The notes: a model not told the origin generated them from the sequence alone. Positions 24,931 through 32,745 are shown, counted from the stretch's first letter. The stretch: DNA of 35,125 nucleotides from Bog-756 sp049517675 (GCA_049517675.1 JBEKRV010000037.1:1-35125), one strand, 5' to 3'. Numbers and translations are program-made.

Positions 24931-25090
24931 CCGGTTGCCCCCCCTGGTGTTGTGCCCCTGGGCAGGTGGTCCGGCGTGCGGCCCGGACGCCCCTGCTAGC
25001 GAATATGACCCTCGCCCGGAAGTACCCCCGCACTCCCGGGCCCTGCGTGCACTCTGCCACTAGTCCGGGCGCCCTGACCCGTCGCACAAA

Positions 25091-25096
25091 ACTCTA
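25091..25096 (-). promoter_or_regulatory. Candidate -10 of the leftward sugar operon
   Basis: GGTAGAGT on the minus strand fits the window's GGTANNNT pattern and lies in an A/T-rich patch. It would give a leader of about 155 bases to the ATG at 24930. The direct repeat at 25129-25153 would sit upstream of the -35 region, at an activator-like distance. Confidence 0.35.
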
Positions 25097-25128
25097 CCGC
25101 GCCGTCGGCGGTTCGGCATCCTCAAATT

Positions 25129-25153
25129 TTGGGAAGACAGATCTTGGGAAGAC
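25129..25153. repeat. 10-bp direct repeat TTGGGAAGAC, 15-bp period
   Basis: TTGGGAAGAC occurs at 25129-25138 and again at 25144-25153, separated by AGATC. Spacing of about one and a half helical turns and the position between divergent promoters suggest a regulator-binding site. Confidence 0.5.
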
Positions 25154-25413
25154 GTCGTCCGGGGGTGGCGCCGGAAACGTGTACGGGGTGACCTGTCCCC
25201 GGACGGCGCAGGGCCTACGGTTGGTCCCGGTAGGCGACCGGAGCCCGAGGTGGGCCCGACGGCCCACGACGGCGCCTTCTCGGAACCCCGTCTCCGACGG
25301 GCCGCCGCCGCACGGTCCGGCGGGTCCGTCCGGGGCGCGGTCGGCGATGGGACCAGTGGGGGAACGGCACGAAATTTCGGCGACTGCCTAGCGGAATCAC
25401 GGGGGTCGTGTAG

Positions 25414-25419
25414 TACCAT
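25414..25419 (+). promoter_or_regulatory. Candidate -10 (TACCAT) of the rightward Wzz-like operon
   Basis: AGTACCAT fits the TA(G/C)CAT motif shared by several gaps in this window. Transcription from about 25426 would give a leader of about 80 bases, with a G-rich ribosome site (ACAGGGGC) just before ATG 25505. Confidence 0.45.
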
Positions 25420-25504
25420 CGGATGTTCGCATCACGGGCCGTTCGACGAGCGCGGACGCGGCCGTCCTGCAGGGCTGCAGTCGGAACAGAAACGGGACAG
25501 GGGC

Positions 25505-27202
25505 ATGATCGAGCCAATCAACATCCTCGGGGCGATGCGGCAGCGGTGGCGACTCATCGTCGTCCTCGCCGTGATCGGCGCCATCGTCGCCCTGGTCATC
25601 CCGATCTCGGTGAACAAGCCCAAGAAGACGGTCCTCAAGTGGGAGACGTACGCGACGGTCGGCGCCCCGGCCTCGAGCGGGCTCATCCTGGGCACGGTCA
25701 GCAACGCCCAGATCCTCTTCTACGCCAACACGTTCCCGGTCAAGTTCGCCGCGGTGTCCGCGACCGGCCTGACCGGGAACTCCTTCGTCTTCGCCAGCGG
25801 CATGTTCGGGACGGCGACCCCACCCAGCGCCAAGGGCCCCTACCCGACGGCACCGAGCACGACGGCGTCCGGCACCACCGCGAAGGCGTCCACCGAAGGT
25901 CTGATCACCCTGTACGCATCGGCCGAGACGCCGACGCTCGCCGCCAACCTGTGCAACGAGTACGCCAAGCAGCTCGGGAACACGCTCGAGCAGGTGGTGG
26001 CCGCCCACGCCCAGGCCACGCAGGGGTCGACCTCGACGTCGTCCAGCTCGTCCAGCTCCTCCTCGTCGTCGTCCGATTCGTCACCGTTCGCCTCCACCTC
26101 CACCGGGTACCAGGTGGTCTTCCCCGGGACCCCCGAGCTCGCCCAGCGGATCAACAAGCCCGTGGCGAGCTCGCTCGACAGCCACAAGGTGCGCCTGGTG
26201 GTGGGCCTGGTCGGCGGCGCCCTGGTGGCGTTGCTGCTGATCCTGGCCCGCGAGGTCCTCGACCGGACGATCCGTCGACCCGACCGGGCCGGGCTGCACT
26301 ACAAGTTCCCGGTGGTGGCCGTGATCCCCGAGACGTACCCGCCCGACCCGGGCGTGGTCGACGTGGTCGACCGTCCGACCTCGCCCGCCGCGGAGGCCTA
26401 CCGGAAGCTACGGATGTCCGTCCTGTTCGAGTCCCTGGCCGCCGATACGACCACCGCGGCGGGCGACCCGTTCACGGACATGTTCGGGATCGGCGCGTCC
26501 CAGGGCGAGCCGTACAAGGTGCCCGAACCGGGCACGCGCAGCGTGCTGCTGGTCGCGTCGTCGATCGACGAGCCGTCCCGACCGAAGGTCGTGGCCAACC
26601 TGGCCGCCACCTACGCCGAGGCGGCGGAGCGGGTCATCGTGATCAGCACCGGTGACCTGGAGGTCGGCACCACCTTCCCGGCCGAGAGCGTGCTCTCGGG
26701 GCCGGTCACCCCGGCCGACGTCGAGGCACGGCTCACCCCCGCCGGGCCGGAGAACGTGTGGATGCTGTCGATGCGCCACTTCATGCGCAACAGCGGCCAG
26801 CTGGTGCTCCGGTCCAAGGAGGTCCTCGACGCCGCCCGCGGCGTCGCCGACGTCGTGATCGTCGAGACGCCGGCATTCCTGCGCTACCACCACGGTGAGG
26901 CGGTGGTCCACTCGGTCGACGCGGTGATCGTCGTCGTGGAGAACGGTGTGACCACGGTCCCCGACGCACAGGACATGGGTGACATCCTCCGGAGGCTGGG
27001 TGCGCCTGTCCTCGGCGTGGTGTTCACCGGCGAGGAGCTGTCCACGGGCCAGCGCAAGGTGCTGGACGCCGGGACGGCCGCCTCGGGCCGCCACGGCAAG
27101 GCGATCGATGCCGGCGTCGTCGAGGACGTCGACCCGGCAGGTGCGGACGAGTCCGACGACGACGCGGCCACCGGCGTCGCCGCCGAGCTCCGACCGTCCT
27201 GA
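25505..27202 (+). CDS. Wzz/BY-kinase-like polysaccharide co-polymerase with degenerate kinase domain
   Basis: A 565-residue membrane protein. TM1 (about 17-36) and TM2 (about 229-249) enclose an outward loop that holds a poly-Ser linker (175-193). The cytoplasmic part has EAYRKLRMSVLFE (297-309), the segment that precedes the kinase in bacterial tyrosine autokinases. The nucleotide-binding domain that follows is altered. SVLLVASSIDEPSRPKVVAN (346-365) stands where Walker A (G-E-G-K-S/T) belongs, ISTGDLEVG replaces the Walker A' D-A-D-x-R, and VVIVETPAFL stands at Walker B. No Tyr-rich tail is present. The fold probably remains but phosphotransfer is unlikely. Members of the family set chain length or activate export. 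The ATG at 25505 is chosen because it opens directly onto TM1; the 85 residues upstream lie in the promoter region. Confidence 0.82.
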   Translation: MIEPINILGAMRQRWRLIVVLAVIGAIVALVIPISVNKPKKTVLKWETYATVGAPASSGLILGTVSNAQILFYANTFPVKFAAVSATGLTGNSFVFASGMFGTATPPSAKGPYPTAPSTTASGTTAKASTEGLITLYASAETPTLAANLCNEYAKQLGNTLEQVVAAHAQATQGSTSTSSSSSSSSSSSSDSSPFASTSTGYQVVFPGTPELAQRINKPVASSLDSHKVRLVVGLVGGALVALLLILAREVLDRTIRRPDRAGLHYKFPVVAVIPETYPPDPGVVDVVDRPTSPAAEAYRKLRMSVLFESLAADTTTAAGDPFTDMFGIGASQGEPYKVPEPGTRSVLLVASSIDEPSRPKVVANLAATYAEAAERVIVISTGDLEVGTTFPAESVLSGPVTPADVEARLTPAGPENVWMLSMRHFMRNSGQLVLRSKEVLDAARGVADVVIVETPAFLRYHHGEAVVHSVDAVIVVVENGVTTVPDAQDMGDILRRLGAPVLGVVFTGEELSTGQRKVLDAGTAASGRHGKAIDAGVVEDVDPAGADESDDDAATGVAAELRPS

Positions 27203-27231
27203 GCCACCCGGGCGAGCGGTAGGGCACCCCG

Positions 27232-28776
27232 ATGGTCTCGCCCTCCGGACTGCTGGCAGCGACGACGACGACGTCCTCCGCACCCATCCCGTCCAGCCCC
27301 ATCGGGGTCGTCCTGGTGGTGATCGTGCTGGTCGTGGTGTCCCGGCCGATCATCCGGTGGGTGGCGGACAAGGAGCAGAACCCGTGGCTGATCAAGGTCC
27401 TCACGATCAGCCTGATCCTCCACCTGGTGGCATCGCCGGCCCAGATCTACGTGGTCGACCACTTCTACCACGGCATCGCCGACTGGATCCGCTACGACCA
27501 GCAGGGCTCGCTGCTCGCCCCCAACTTCCGCGCCTTCAACTTCACCCTGGCCGGCTCCAACGTGCACGCCATCGTCAACGACGGCTCGGTCAGCATCTTC
27601 ACCGGCGTGGTGATGGCCATCGTGGGCGTCAACCAGCTGGCCGCCTTCCTGGTGTTCTCCTGGCTGTCGTTCGTCGGGACGATCTTCTTCTACCGGGCGT
27701 TCACAACCACCTTCCCGGGACCGGCCGTCGGACACCGTCGCTACGCCTACCTGGTCTTCTTCCTCCCCTCCACGATCTTCTGGACCGCGGACGTGAGCAA
27801 GGAGGCCATCATGACGGTCTCGCTGGGTCTCGTCGCACTCGGCTGTGCCAAGGTGCTGGTCCACGCGCCGGGCGGCTTCCGGCTCCTCACCCTGGGTGTG
27901 CTCGCGGGCGCGCTCATCCGCCCGAACGAGCTCCTGGTGATCCTGGGCGGGTTCGCCGTGGCCCTGATGATCCGGCCGCAGCCGGTCGGCCCGGGTCGCA
28001 ACACCCTGAAACGACTGGGCGGGCTGGTGTTCATGGCGGCCCTCCTCGGGGTCTCGGTCTTCATCACGCTCCACTACTTCAAGCTGGGGCGGGGCTCGGG
28101 CGGGTCGCTGTCGCTCAGCTCCACCAACCGGAACAACCAGGGGACGGGCCTCGGACACGGCAGTTCCGGCCTGGGCTACTCCTCGAACCCCCTGCGGTGG
28201 CCGATCGACGCCTACACGGTGCTGTTCGACCCACTGCCGTTCAACGCCCACGGTGCGGGTGAGTACGCCGCCGCCCTCGAGAACACCGTCATCCTCGGCG
28301 TCATCATCGCCTCGTACCGCCAGCTTCGGATCCTGCCCCGCACCGCGTTCGCCCGTCCGTACGTGATGATGTGCCTCGTCTACAGCATCGGGTTCATCTA
28401 CGCGTTCGCCGCACTCGGCAACCTCGGCCTCATCTACCGGGAACGGGTCATGCTCCTGCCGTTCCTGATGGTCCTCCTCGCCATCCCCCGGACCCCCAAG
28501 GGGCGCCCGCCCATGTACGAGTGGGAGTACAAACGCAAGGACCGCAAGCAGTTCCGCATCGCCATGGTCCGACGGGAGCGGATGGTCCATTCGATGAGGA
28601 GGGCCTATGCCGCCTCCCTCCAGGCCAGGTCGGCCGCCGGCGCGCCCGGACTGGCGCCCACCGCGTCGGCCGGGGGGACGATGGTCGAGACCCTCGAACC
28701 GGGAACCCGTGAGGGTCCCGGTCCCGGTGGCGGGGCCGCCGAGGGTGAGGGGGGCGGCACGCCGCCGCCTCCGTAG
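27232..28776 (+). CDS. Polytopic membrane protein, candidate polysaccharide polymerase
   Basis: A 514-residue protein with about ten membrane helices (first near 22-40), a Gly/Ser/Asn-rich loop near 285-320 and a hydrophilic basic then Gly/Pro-rich C-terminus of about 100 residues. I recognise no family signature. The size, the helix count and the position 29 bases after the Wzz-like gene fit a Wzy-type polymerase or another GT-C-like enzyme. Visible landmarks are DHFYHGIADWIRYDQQGSL after the second helix, FFLPSTIFWTADVSKEAIM in the middle, and YRERVMLLPFLMVLLAIPR near the end of the membrane part. The first two of these resemble the pattern in membrane proteins annotated as hypothetical in exopolysaccharide loci. 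The function is inferred only from context. Confidence 0.6.
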   Translation: MVSPSGLLAATTTTSSAPIPSSPIGVVLVVIVLVVVSRPIIRWVADKEQNPWLIKVLTISLILHLVASPAQIYVVDHFYHGIADWIRYDQQGSLLAPNFRAFNFTLAGSNVHAIVNDGSVSIFTGVVMAIVGVNQLAAFLVFSWLSFVGTIFFYRAFTTTFPGPAVGHRRYAYLVFFLPSTIFWTADVSKEAIMTVSLGLVALGCAKVLVHAPGGFRLLTLGVLAGALIRPNELLVILGGFAVALMIRPQPVGPGRNTLKRLGGLVFMAALLGVSVFITLHYFKLGRGSGGSLSLSSTNRNNQGTGLGHGSSGLGYSSNPLRWPIDAYTVLFDPLPFNAHGAGEYAAALENTVILGVIIASYRQLRILPRTAFARPYVMMCLVYSIGFIYAFAALGNLGLIYRERVMLLPFLMVLLAIPRTPKGRPPMYEWEYKRKDRKQFRIAMVRRERMVHSMRRAYAASLQARSAAGAPGLAPTASAGGTMVETLEPGTREGPGPGGGAAEGEGGGTPPPP

Positions 28777-28822
28777 CCCCCGGTCGGATCAGCCCCCGGT
28801 CGGATCAGCCCCCGGTCGGATC
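28775..28822. repeat. Three perfect tandem copies of a 16-bp unit
   Basis: AGCCCCCGGTCGGATC is repeated three times without mismatch, starting inside the TAG stop of the membrane protein and filling nearly the whole gap to the convergent glycosyltransferase stop at 28829. It may be a variable-number repeat or a transcription-barrier element. Confidence 0.85.
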
Positions 28823-28828
28823 GCGGAC

Positions 28829-29968
28829 TCAGGAGGTCCCGTCGACCCCGGCCGGGAAGAGCGGGGCCAGGAGGCGCAGCCACGACGACCCGACGGCACC
28901 GATGCTGAAGTGCTCGACGCACCGGGCACGCGCCGCCTCCCCCATCCTCCGGCGCAGGTCGGGCTCCTCGATCAGCCGGGCCAGGGAGGCCACCATGCCG
29001 TCGAGGTCCTCCACGCCGAGGACGAACCCGGTCGTGCCGTCGTCGATGACCGTCCGGACCCCGGGCACGTCGGTGGCCACGATCGGCAGGGCCGACAGCC
29101 CACCCTCGATCAGGACCCCGGGCATGCCCTCGCCCTGCGGCCGGCTCGGGAACACCATGACGTCGGCCCGCCCGAGCAGTTCGGCGACGTCGGACCGCGA
29201 GCCGAGCATCTCGACGTCGGCCTCGCGGGCCGGGGCCTCGACCTCGGCGCGCAGGGCGCCGTCGCCGATGAGGACGGCCCGGAACCCGAGTCCCCGTGCC
29301 CGCAGGGCGGCGACGGCCTCCACGAAGCGGTCGGGTCGCTTCCCCGGGGTGAGCGCCCCGACGAAGGCGACGACCGGCCGGTCGTCGGCCCGCCCACCGG
29401 GTCGGGGATGGAAGACGGCCGGGTCGCGGCCGTTCGGGATCATGGTCACCTTGCCGGCGGGCACCCCGAGCAGGCGGGTGCACTCCTCGGCCACCTCGTC
29501 ACCCTCTGCCGCCACCACGTCGACGCGGGCGAGCAGCCGGCGCCACAGCGTCACCTGGGCGCTGCGCCCGGCGGACGCCCCGTAGGTGCCGATGGCGTAG
29601 TACGCGAGTGGTCGCCTGCGACCGGCCATGGCCGGGACCAGGTACTTGAGCGGCTCGCCGCCGTGGGCCACCACGCAGACCGGGTCCAGTCGGGCCAGCG
29701 CCGCCCGCAGGCGGGGGACCGCCCGCCAGTTGTAGCCCACGCCCGGCCGGTCCCCGTCGGGGATGGCCAGCGTGAGGTCGGGCTCGACCTCGGCCGGGCC
29801 GTCGAACAGGCACAGCACCCGGTGGGCCCGGACGCCGGGCCGGTCGAGCTCGTCGGCCAGCGCCCGTGCCTCGCGCTGGGCGCCCCGGGCGAGCGGTGTC
29901 GGGATGACGTGGAGGACGAGTGGCTCGTCGACGTCCTCCCACGGGTCGGTGGCGTCGGCTCCGGTCAC
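28829..29968 (-). CDS. GT4-family glycosyltransferase (retaining, GT-B)
   Basis: A 379-residue cytoplasmic GT-B enzyme that would add a sugar from a nucleotide donor to the growing polymer. The N-terminal domain has VLHVIPTPLARGAQREARAL, a glycine-poor acceptor-side loop. The C-terminal domain has VAFVGALTPGKRPDRFVEAV and IGDGALRAEVE. The GT4 E-x7-E motif is complete in EGMPGVLIEGG, followed by LPIVATDVPGVRTVI. GTG 29968 is chosen because a TATCGT -10-like hexamer ends 7 bases before it, implying a leaderless mRNA. ATG 30004 would add 12 residues but has no good ribosome site. It is convergent with the membrane protein and divergent from the next GT4 gene. Donor and linkage cannot be predicted. 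Confidence 0.87.
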   Translation of the reverse strand: MTGADATDPWEDVDEPLVLHVIPTPLARGAQREARALADELDRPGVRAHRVLCLFDGPAEVEPDLTLAIPDGDRPGVGYNWRAVPRLRAALARLDPVCVVAHGGEPLKYLVPAMAGRRRPLAYYAIGTYGASAGRSAQVTLWRRLLARVDVVAAEGDEVAEECTRLLGVPAGKVTMIPNGRDPAVFHPRPGGRADDRPVVAFVGALTPGKRPDRFVEAVAALRARGLGFRAVLIGDGALRAEVEAPAREADVEMLGSRSDVAELLGRADVMVFPSRPQGEGMPGVLIEGGLSALPIVATDVPGVRTVIDDGTTGFVLGVEDLDGMVASLARLIEEPDLRRRMGEAARARCVEHFSIGAVGSSWLRLLAPLFPAGVDGTS

Positions 29969-29975
29969 CCGGGAG

Positions 29976-29981
29976 ACGATA
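29976..29981 (-). promoter_or_regulatory. Candidate -10 for the GT4 gene at 29968 (leaderless)
   Basis: TATCGT on the minus strand lies 7 bases before the GTG at 29968 and no Shine-Dalgarno sequence is visible, matching the leaderless arrangement seen at 2348 and 16683. Confidence 0.4.
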
Positions 29982-29998
29982 GCGCCGGCCCGGAGCGG

Positions 29999-30004
29999 TA
30001 CCAT
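29999..30004 (+). promoter_or_regulatory. Candidate -10 (TACCAT) for the GT4 gene at 30094
   Basis: GGTACCAT fits the recurring motif. Transcription from about 30011 gives a leader of about 83 bases ending in GGGGGA before GTG 30094. It lies back-to-back with the minus-strand element at 29976, so both promoters share about 30 bp. Confidence 0.45.
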
Positions 30005-30093
30005 CGGCGCGTCCCGGGCACCTCGGGACCTCCCTCCCGGTGCGCAACCGGGGCGGGGATCCGGACCAGGGAGCGTGCATTGGGGGACGACCG

Positions 30094-31326
30094 GTGAGGA
30101 CCCTGGTCGTTGCGGGCGAGTACCCGTGGCCGCCGAACAGCGGCTCGCGGCTGCGGTTGGCCACCGTCCTGCGCGGGCTGGCCCGGTGCGGTCCGACCGA
30201 CCTCTTCTCCGTCCTCCCCACCGCCCGCCGGGACATCGACCCACCGGACCCGGGGACCGGCCTCGCCCGTGTGGGCCACGTCTCCTTCGAGGACCGGCCC
30301 CCTGCCGGCCCCGGTCGGCTGGCCGCGGCTGTCGACCGGGACCGACCCTTCGAACTTCCCCGCGACGACGGCGGGGCGGTGCTCCGTGCGCTCGCCCGGT
30401 TCTCGAGGGGGCACTACGACCTGGTCTGGTACTTCGGGATCCGGCCCCTGGTCCTGACCGGCGGGATGGTGGCCGCCCCGTCGGTGCTCGACCTGGTCGA
30501 CCTCGAGGACCACAAGATCGCCGCCCGCATGGCCATCCCCACCCCGGCACCGTCCGGACCGTCGTCGACGGCGAGGCAGTTGGCGGCACGGCTCTTCTCC
30601 GGCGAGGAGGTGCGGCGCTGGCGCCGCTTCCAGCGGGCCGCGGGGGAGCGGGTGGGCACGACCGTCGTCTGCAGCGACCTCGATGCCGAGCGGGCCCGGG
30701 CCGGAGGCATCCCACGTGTGGCGGTGGTGCCCAACGGCTACCGCCTGGTGGACGAGCCGGTCGGCCGGGTGGCGGTGGGCGAACCGCCGACCGTGGTGTT
30801 CCAGGGGACGCTCCGGTACCCGCCGAACGCCGAGGGCGCGCGCTTCCTGGTCGACGAGGTCGCCCCCCGGCTCCGTCGCCTGGTCCCCGACGTGCGGATC
30901 CGCCTGGTGGGGACGACGGCGCCGGCGTTGCTCGCCCTCGACGACCCACCGGCGGTGACCCTGGTCGGGCAGGTCGCGGACATCGCCGACGAACTGGCCC
31001 GGGCCGACCTGGTGGTGGTGCCCCTCCGCTTCGGCAGCGGCACCCGCCTCAAGGTCCTCGAGGCCTTCGCCCAGCGGGTGCCGGTGGTGTCGACGACCCT
31101 CGGTGCCGAGGGTCTCGGTGCCGAGGACGGGGTCCACCTCCTCCTGGCCGACACCGCAGCGGACATCGCCGCCGCGTGCGACCGCCTGCTCCGCGACGAG
31201 GCGCTGCGGGCGGAGCTGGTCGAACGGGCCCACGAGCTGTTCCGCCGGTCCTTCACCGACGACGTGGTGGCCGGCGCGGTCGCCGACCTGGCCCTGCGGG
31301 TGGCGGGGACGAATCCCTCCGGGTGA
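30094..31326 (+). CDS. GT4-family glycosyltransferase
   Basis: A 410-residue GT-B glycosyltransferase. RTLVVAGEYPWPPNSGSRLR is the typical donor/acceptor loop of GT4 enzymes in capsule and cell-wall loci (the P-x-x-x-G-x-x-x-R pattern). The C-terminal domain has VVFQGTLRYPPNAEGARFLV and PDVRIRLVGTTAP. It ends with VVVPLRFGSGTRLKVLEAFA, then VPVVSTTLGAEGL. The last block is the GSGTRLK...E form common in a subgroup of GT4, where the first Glu of E-x7-E is replaced. GTG 30094 follows GGGGGA by a short spacer; a GTG 54 bases upstream extends the frame but has no protein-like sequence. It probably acts in the cytoplasm on the lipid-linked polymer. Convergent with the next GT4 gene. Confidence 0.85.
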   Translation: MRTLVVAGEYPWPPNSGSRLRLATVLRGLARCGPTDLFSVLPTARRDIDPPDPGTGLARVGHVSFEDRPPAGPGRLAAAVDRDRPFELPRDDGGAVLRALARFSRGHYDLVWYFGIRPLVLTGGMVAAPSVLDLVDLEDHKIAARMAIPTPAPSGPSSTARQLAARLFSGEEVRRWRRFQRAAGERVGTTVVCSDLDAERARAGGIPRVAVVPNGYRLVDEPVGRVAVGEPPTVVFQGTLRYPPNAEGARFLVDEVAPRLRRLVPDVRIRLVGTTAPALLALDDPPAVTLVGQVADIADELARADLVVVPLRFGSGTRLKVLEAFAQRVPVVSTTLGAEGLGAEDGVHLLLADTAADIAAACDRLLRDEALRAELVERAHELFRRSFTDDVVAGAVADLALRVAGTNPSG

Positions 31327-31347
31327 GGGTGGGGAGCCGGCCGTCGG

Positions 31348-32529
31348 TCAGGCCGGTCCGGTCCGCCCCGACCGGCGGGCAGGGAGCCGGCGGTAGACGT
31401 CGAGCGTGGTGCGGATGACCTGTTGTTCGTCGAACTCGGCCTCCGCCTTGGCGCGGGACCTCGCACCCATCGTCCCCCTCGTGGCGGGGTCGCCGGCGAG
31501 GTCGGCGACCGCGGCGACCAGGGCGTCGACGTCGTGGAGCGGGACGAGGAGACCGGTGCCCCCGGGATCGACGACCTGGCGGCAGCCCCGGGTGTCGCCG
31601 GCGACGACCGGGAGCCCGCTGGCCGCCGCCTCCATGGCCGATCGGGGCACGCTCTGACAGGAGGACGGGAGCACGAAGACGTCGAACCCGGGGTACAGGT
31701 CCGCCACGTCGTCGCGGTGGCCGGTGAACACGACGTTGCCGAGGGCGGTGGCTGCGGCGAGGTCGTCGGGGTCGAGCGGGTCGCCGCCGGCGTCGTCCTC
31801 CGGTCCCACCACGGCGAAGACCACCTCGGGCCGGACGTCCCGCATGCGGGACGCCGCGGCGAACAGTTCGCGGAACCCTTCCTGCCAGACCAGTCGGCCG
31901 ACGGTGCCGGCCACCACGGCGGACGGGCCGACGCCGAGGGCGGCCCGGGCCCGGGCGATGTCGGCGGAGGTCCTGCGGGGCTGGAACCGCTGGACGTCGA
32001 CCCCGTCGCCCAGCAGCACCAGTCGGTCGGCCGGCACCCCGAGCCTGGCCAGGAGGGCCAGGTCGTCCGGGCTCCGGACCAGCTCGAACCGTGAGCAGGT
32101 GGCGGCCAGGCGCTCGATCCCGTAGGCCACGGCCCGGTGGGAGAGGTGGTCCCCGGGTGGGGCGGAGAGGCCGTGGACGGTGTTGACGATCCCCGGCACG
32201 CCGGTGGCCCGGGCGACGACGCGGCCGACCAGTCCCGGCTGGTGACGGTGGGTGTGGACGATGTCGGGCCGGAGGCTCCGGAACAGCCGGGTCAGCTCGA
32301 CCACGGCGAACAGGTCGTCGGCGACGGACCCGGACCGGGTCGGGTGACGCAGCGCCACATGGCGGATGCCCAGGTCGGCGAGTCGCCCGACGAAGGGGCC
32401 CGGCGCCGACACCCCGATGACGTCCATCCCCGCGTCGGCGAAGGCCCGCAGCTGCGGTCCGAGCTCGAGGGCCAGGTCGGCGTCGGTGGTGGTGAGGTGG
32501 ACCAGCCGTCGGCCGGCCAGGTCGGTCAC
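31348..32529 (-). CDS. GT4-family glycosyltransferase with altered E-x7-E motif
   Basis: A 393-residue GT-B enzyme resembling the WcaL/WbnK-like branch of GT4. The N-terminal domain has LVHLTTTDADLALELGPQLR and IVHTHRHQPGLVGRVVAR. The latter contains the conserved HTH pattern of enzymes that act on lipid-linked acceptors. The C-terminal domain has VAGTVGRLVWQEGFRELFAA and VVFTGHRDDVADLYPGFDVF. It then has SVPRSAMEAAASGLPVVAGD with a Q (SCQSVPRSAME) at the place of the first Glu in E-x7-E, while the second Glu is kept. GTG 32529 overlaps by four bases the stop of a 39-codon leaderless-type frame upstream. Confidence 0.87.
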   Translation of the reverse strand: MTDLAGRRLVHLTTTDADLALELGPQLRAFADAGMDVIGVSAPGPFVGRLADLGIRHVALRHPTRSGSVADDLFAVVELTRLFRSLRPDIVHTHRHQPGLVGRVVARATGVPGIVNTVHGLSAPPGDHLSHRAVAYGIERLAATCSRFELVRSPDDLALLARLGVPADRLVLLGDGVDVQRFQPRRTSADIARARAALGVGPSAVVAGTVGRLVWQEGFRELFAAASRMRDVRPEVVFAVVGPEDDAGGDPLDPDDLAAATALGNVVFTGHRDDVADLYPGFDVFVLPSSCQSVPRSAMEAAASGLPVVAGDTRGCRQVVDPGGTGLLVPLHDVDALVAAVADLAGDPATRGTMGARSRAKAEAEFDEQQVIRTTLDVYRRLPARRSGRTGPA

Positions 32530-32645
32530 GCGCCGGCCCCGACCACGGCGGTCCCGGTCAGGTCGGGAGGGATCCCCCCGGTCACCGGGAGCGGCCGGGG
32601 GCGGCGCGACGGCTCAGCCACGTCCCCCGGCTCGCCGCGATCCAC
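32526..32645 (-). CDS. Putative 39-codon leader ORF coupled to the GT4 gene
   Basis: GTG at 32645 lies 6 bases after a TAGCAT -10-like element, so an mRNA starting there would be leaderless or nearly so. The frame runs 39 codons without interruption and ends TGA at 32526-32528, overlapping the GT4 GTG (GTGA). The peptide is Pro/Arg/Gly-rich and includes RRPRPLPVTGG. It has no recognisable domain. It could be a translated leader that couples ribosome entry to the glycosyltransferase, or chance; the GT4 gene has no clear ribosome site of its own. Confidence 0.4.
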   Translation of the reverse strand: MDRGEPGDVAEPSRRPRPLPVTGGIPPDLTGTAVVGAGA

Positions 32646-32651
32646 CCGGGC

Positions 32652-32657
32652 ATGCTA
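32652..32657 (-). promoter_or_regulatory. -10-like TAGCAT for the leader ORF / GT4 gene
   Basis: GGATAGCAT on the minus strand matches the motif at 2348, 16683 and 32746. It lies 6 bases before the GTG at 32645 and 122 bases before the GT4 start. Confidence 0.5.
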
Positions 32658-32745
32658 TCCGCAGGCCCTTCCCCGGCCGTCGACGGTGCCGGTACCCGAC
32701 CTGGGAGATCGCGGCCGGTCGTATCGAAAACCGCCCGTGCTGCGG

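Larger units (their letters stand above)
24931..25504. other. Divergent regulatory region of the polysaccharide operons
   Basis: 574 bases without a convincing gene, between the leftward sugar-nucleotide operon and the rightward Wzz-like gene. It contains a candidate -10 for each direction, a 10-bp direct repeat and two copies of ATCACGGG (25396-25403, 25431-25438) flanking the rightward -10. Local A/T-rich patches (25086-25096, 25123-25150) stand out from the surrounding sequence. Confidence 0.55.

Noticed and set aside
25496..25503. GACAGGGG before the Wzz-like start, matching the first 8 bases of the repeat at 19706-19735
   Set aside because: It coincides with the G-rich ribosome site, and an 8-base match is expected by chance in this sequence.
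26884..28590. 568-codon minus-strand frame opposite the Wzz-like and membrane-protein genes
   Set aside because: No recognisable domain; the opposite strand encodes clear membrane helices and conserved segments.
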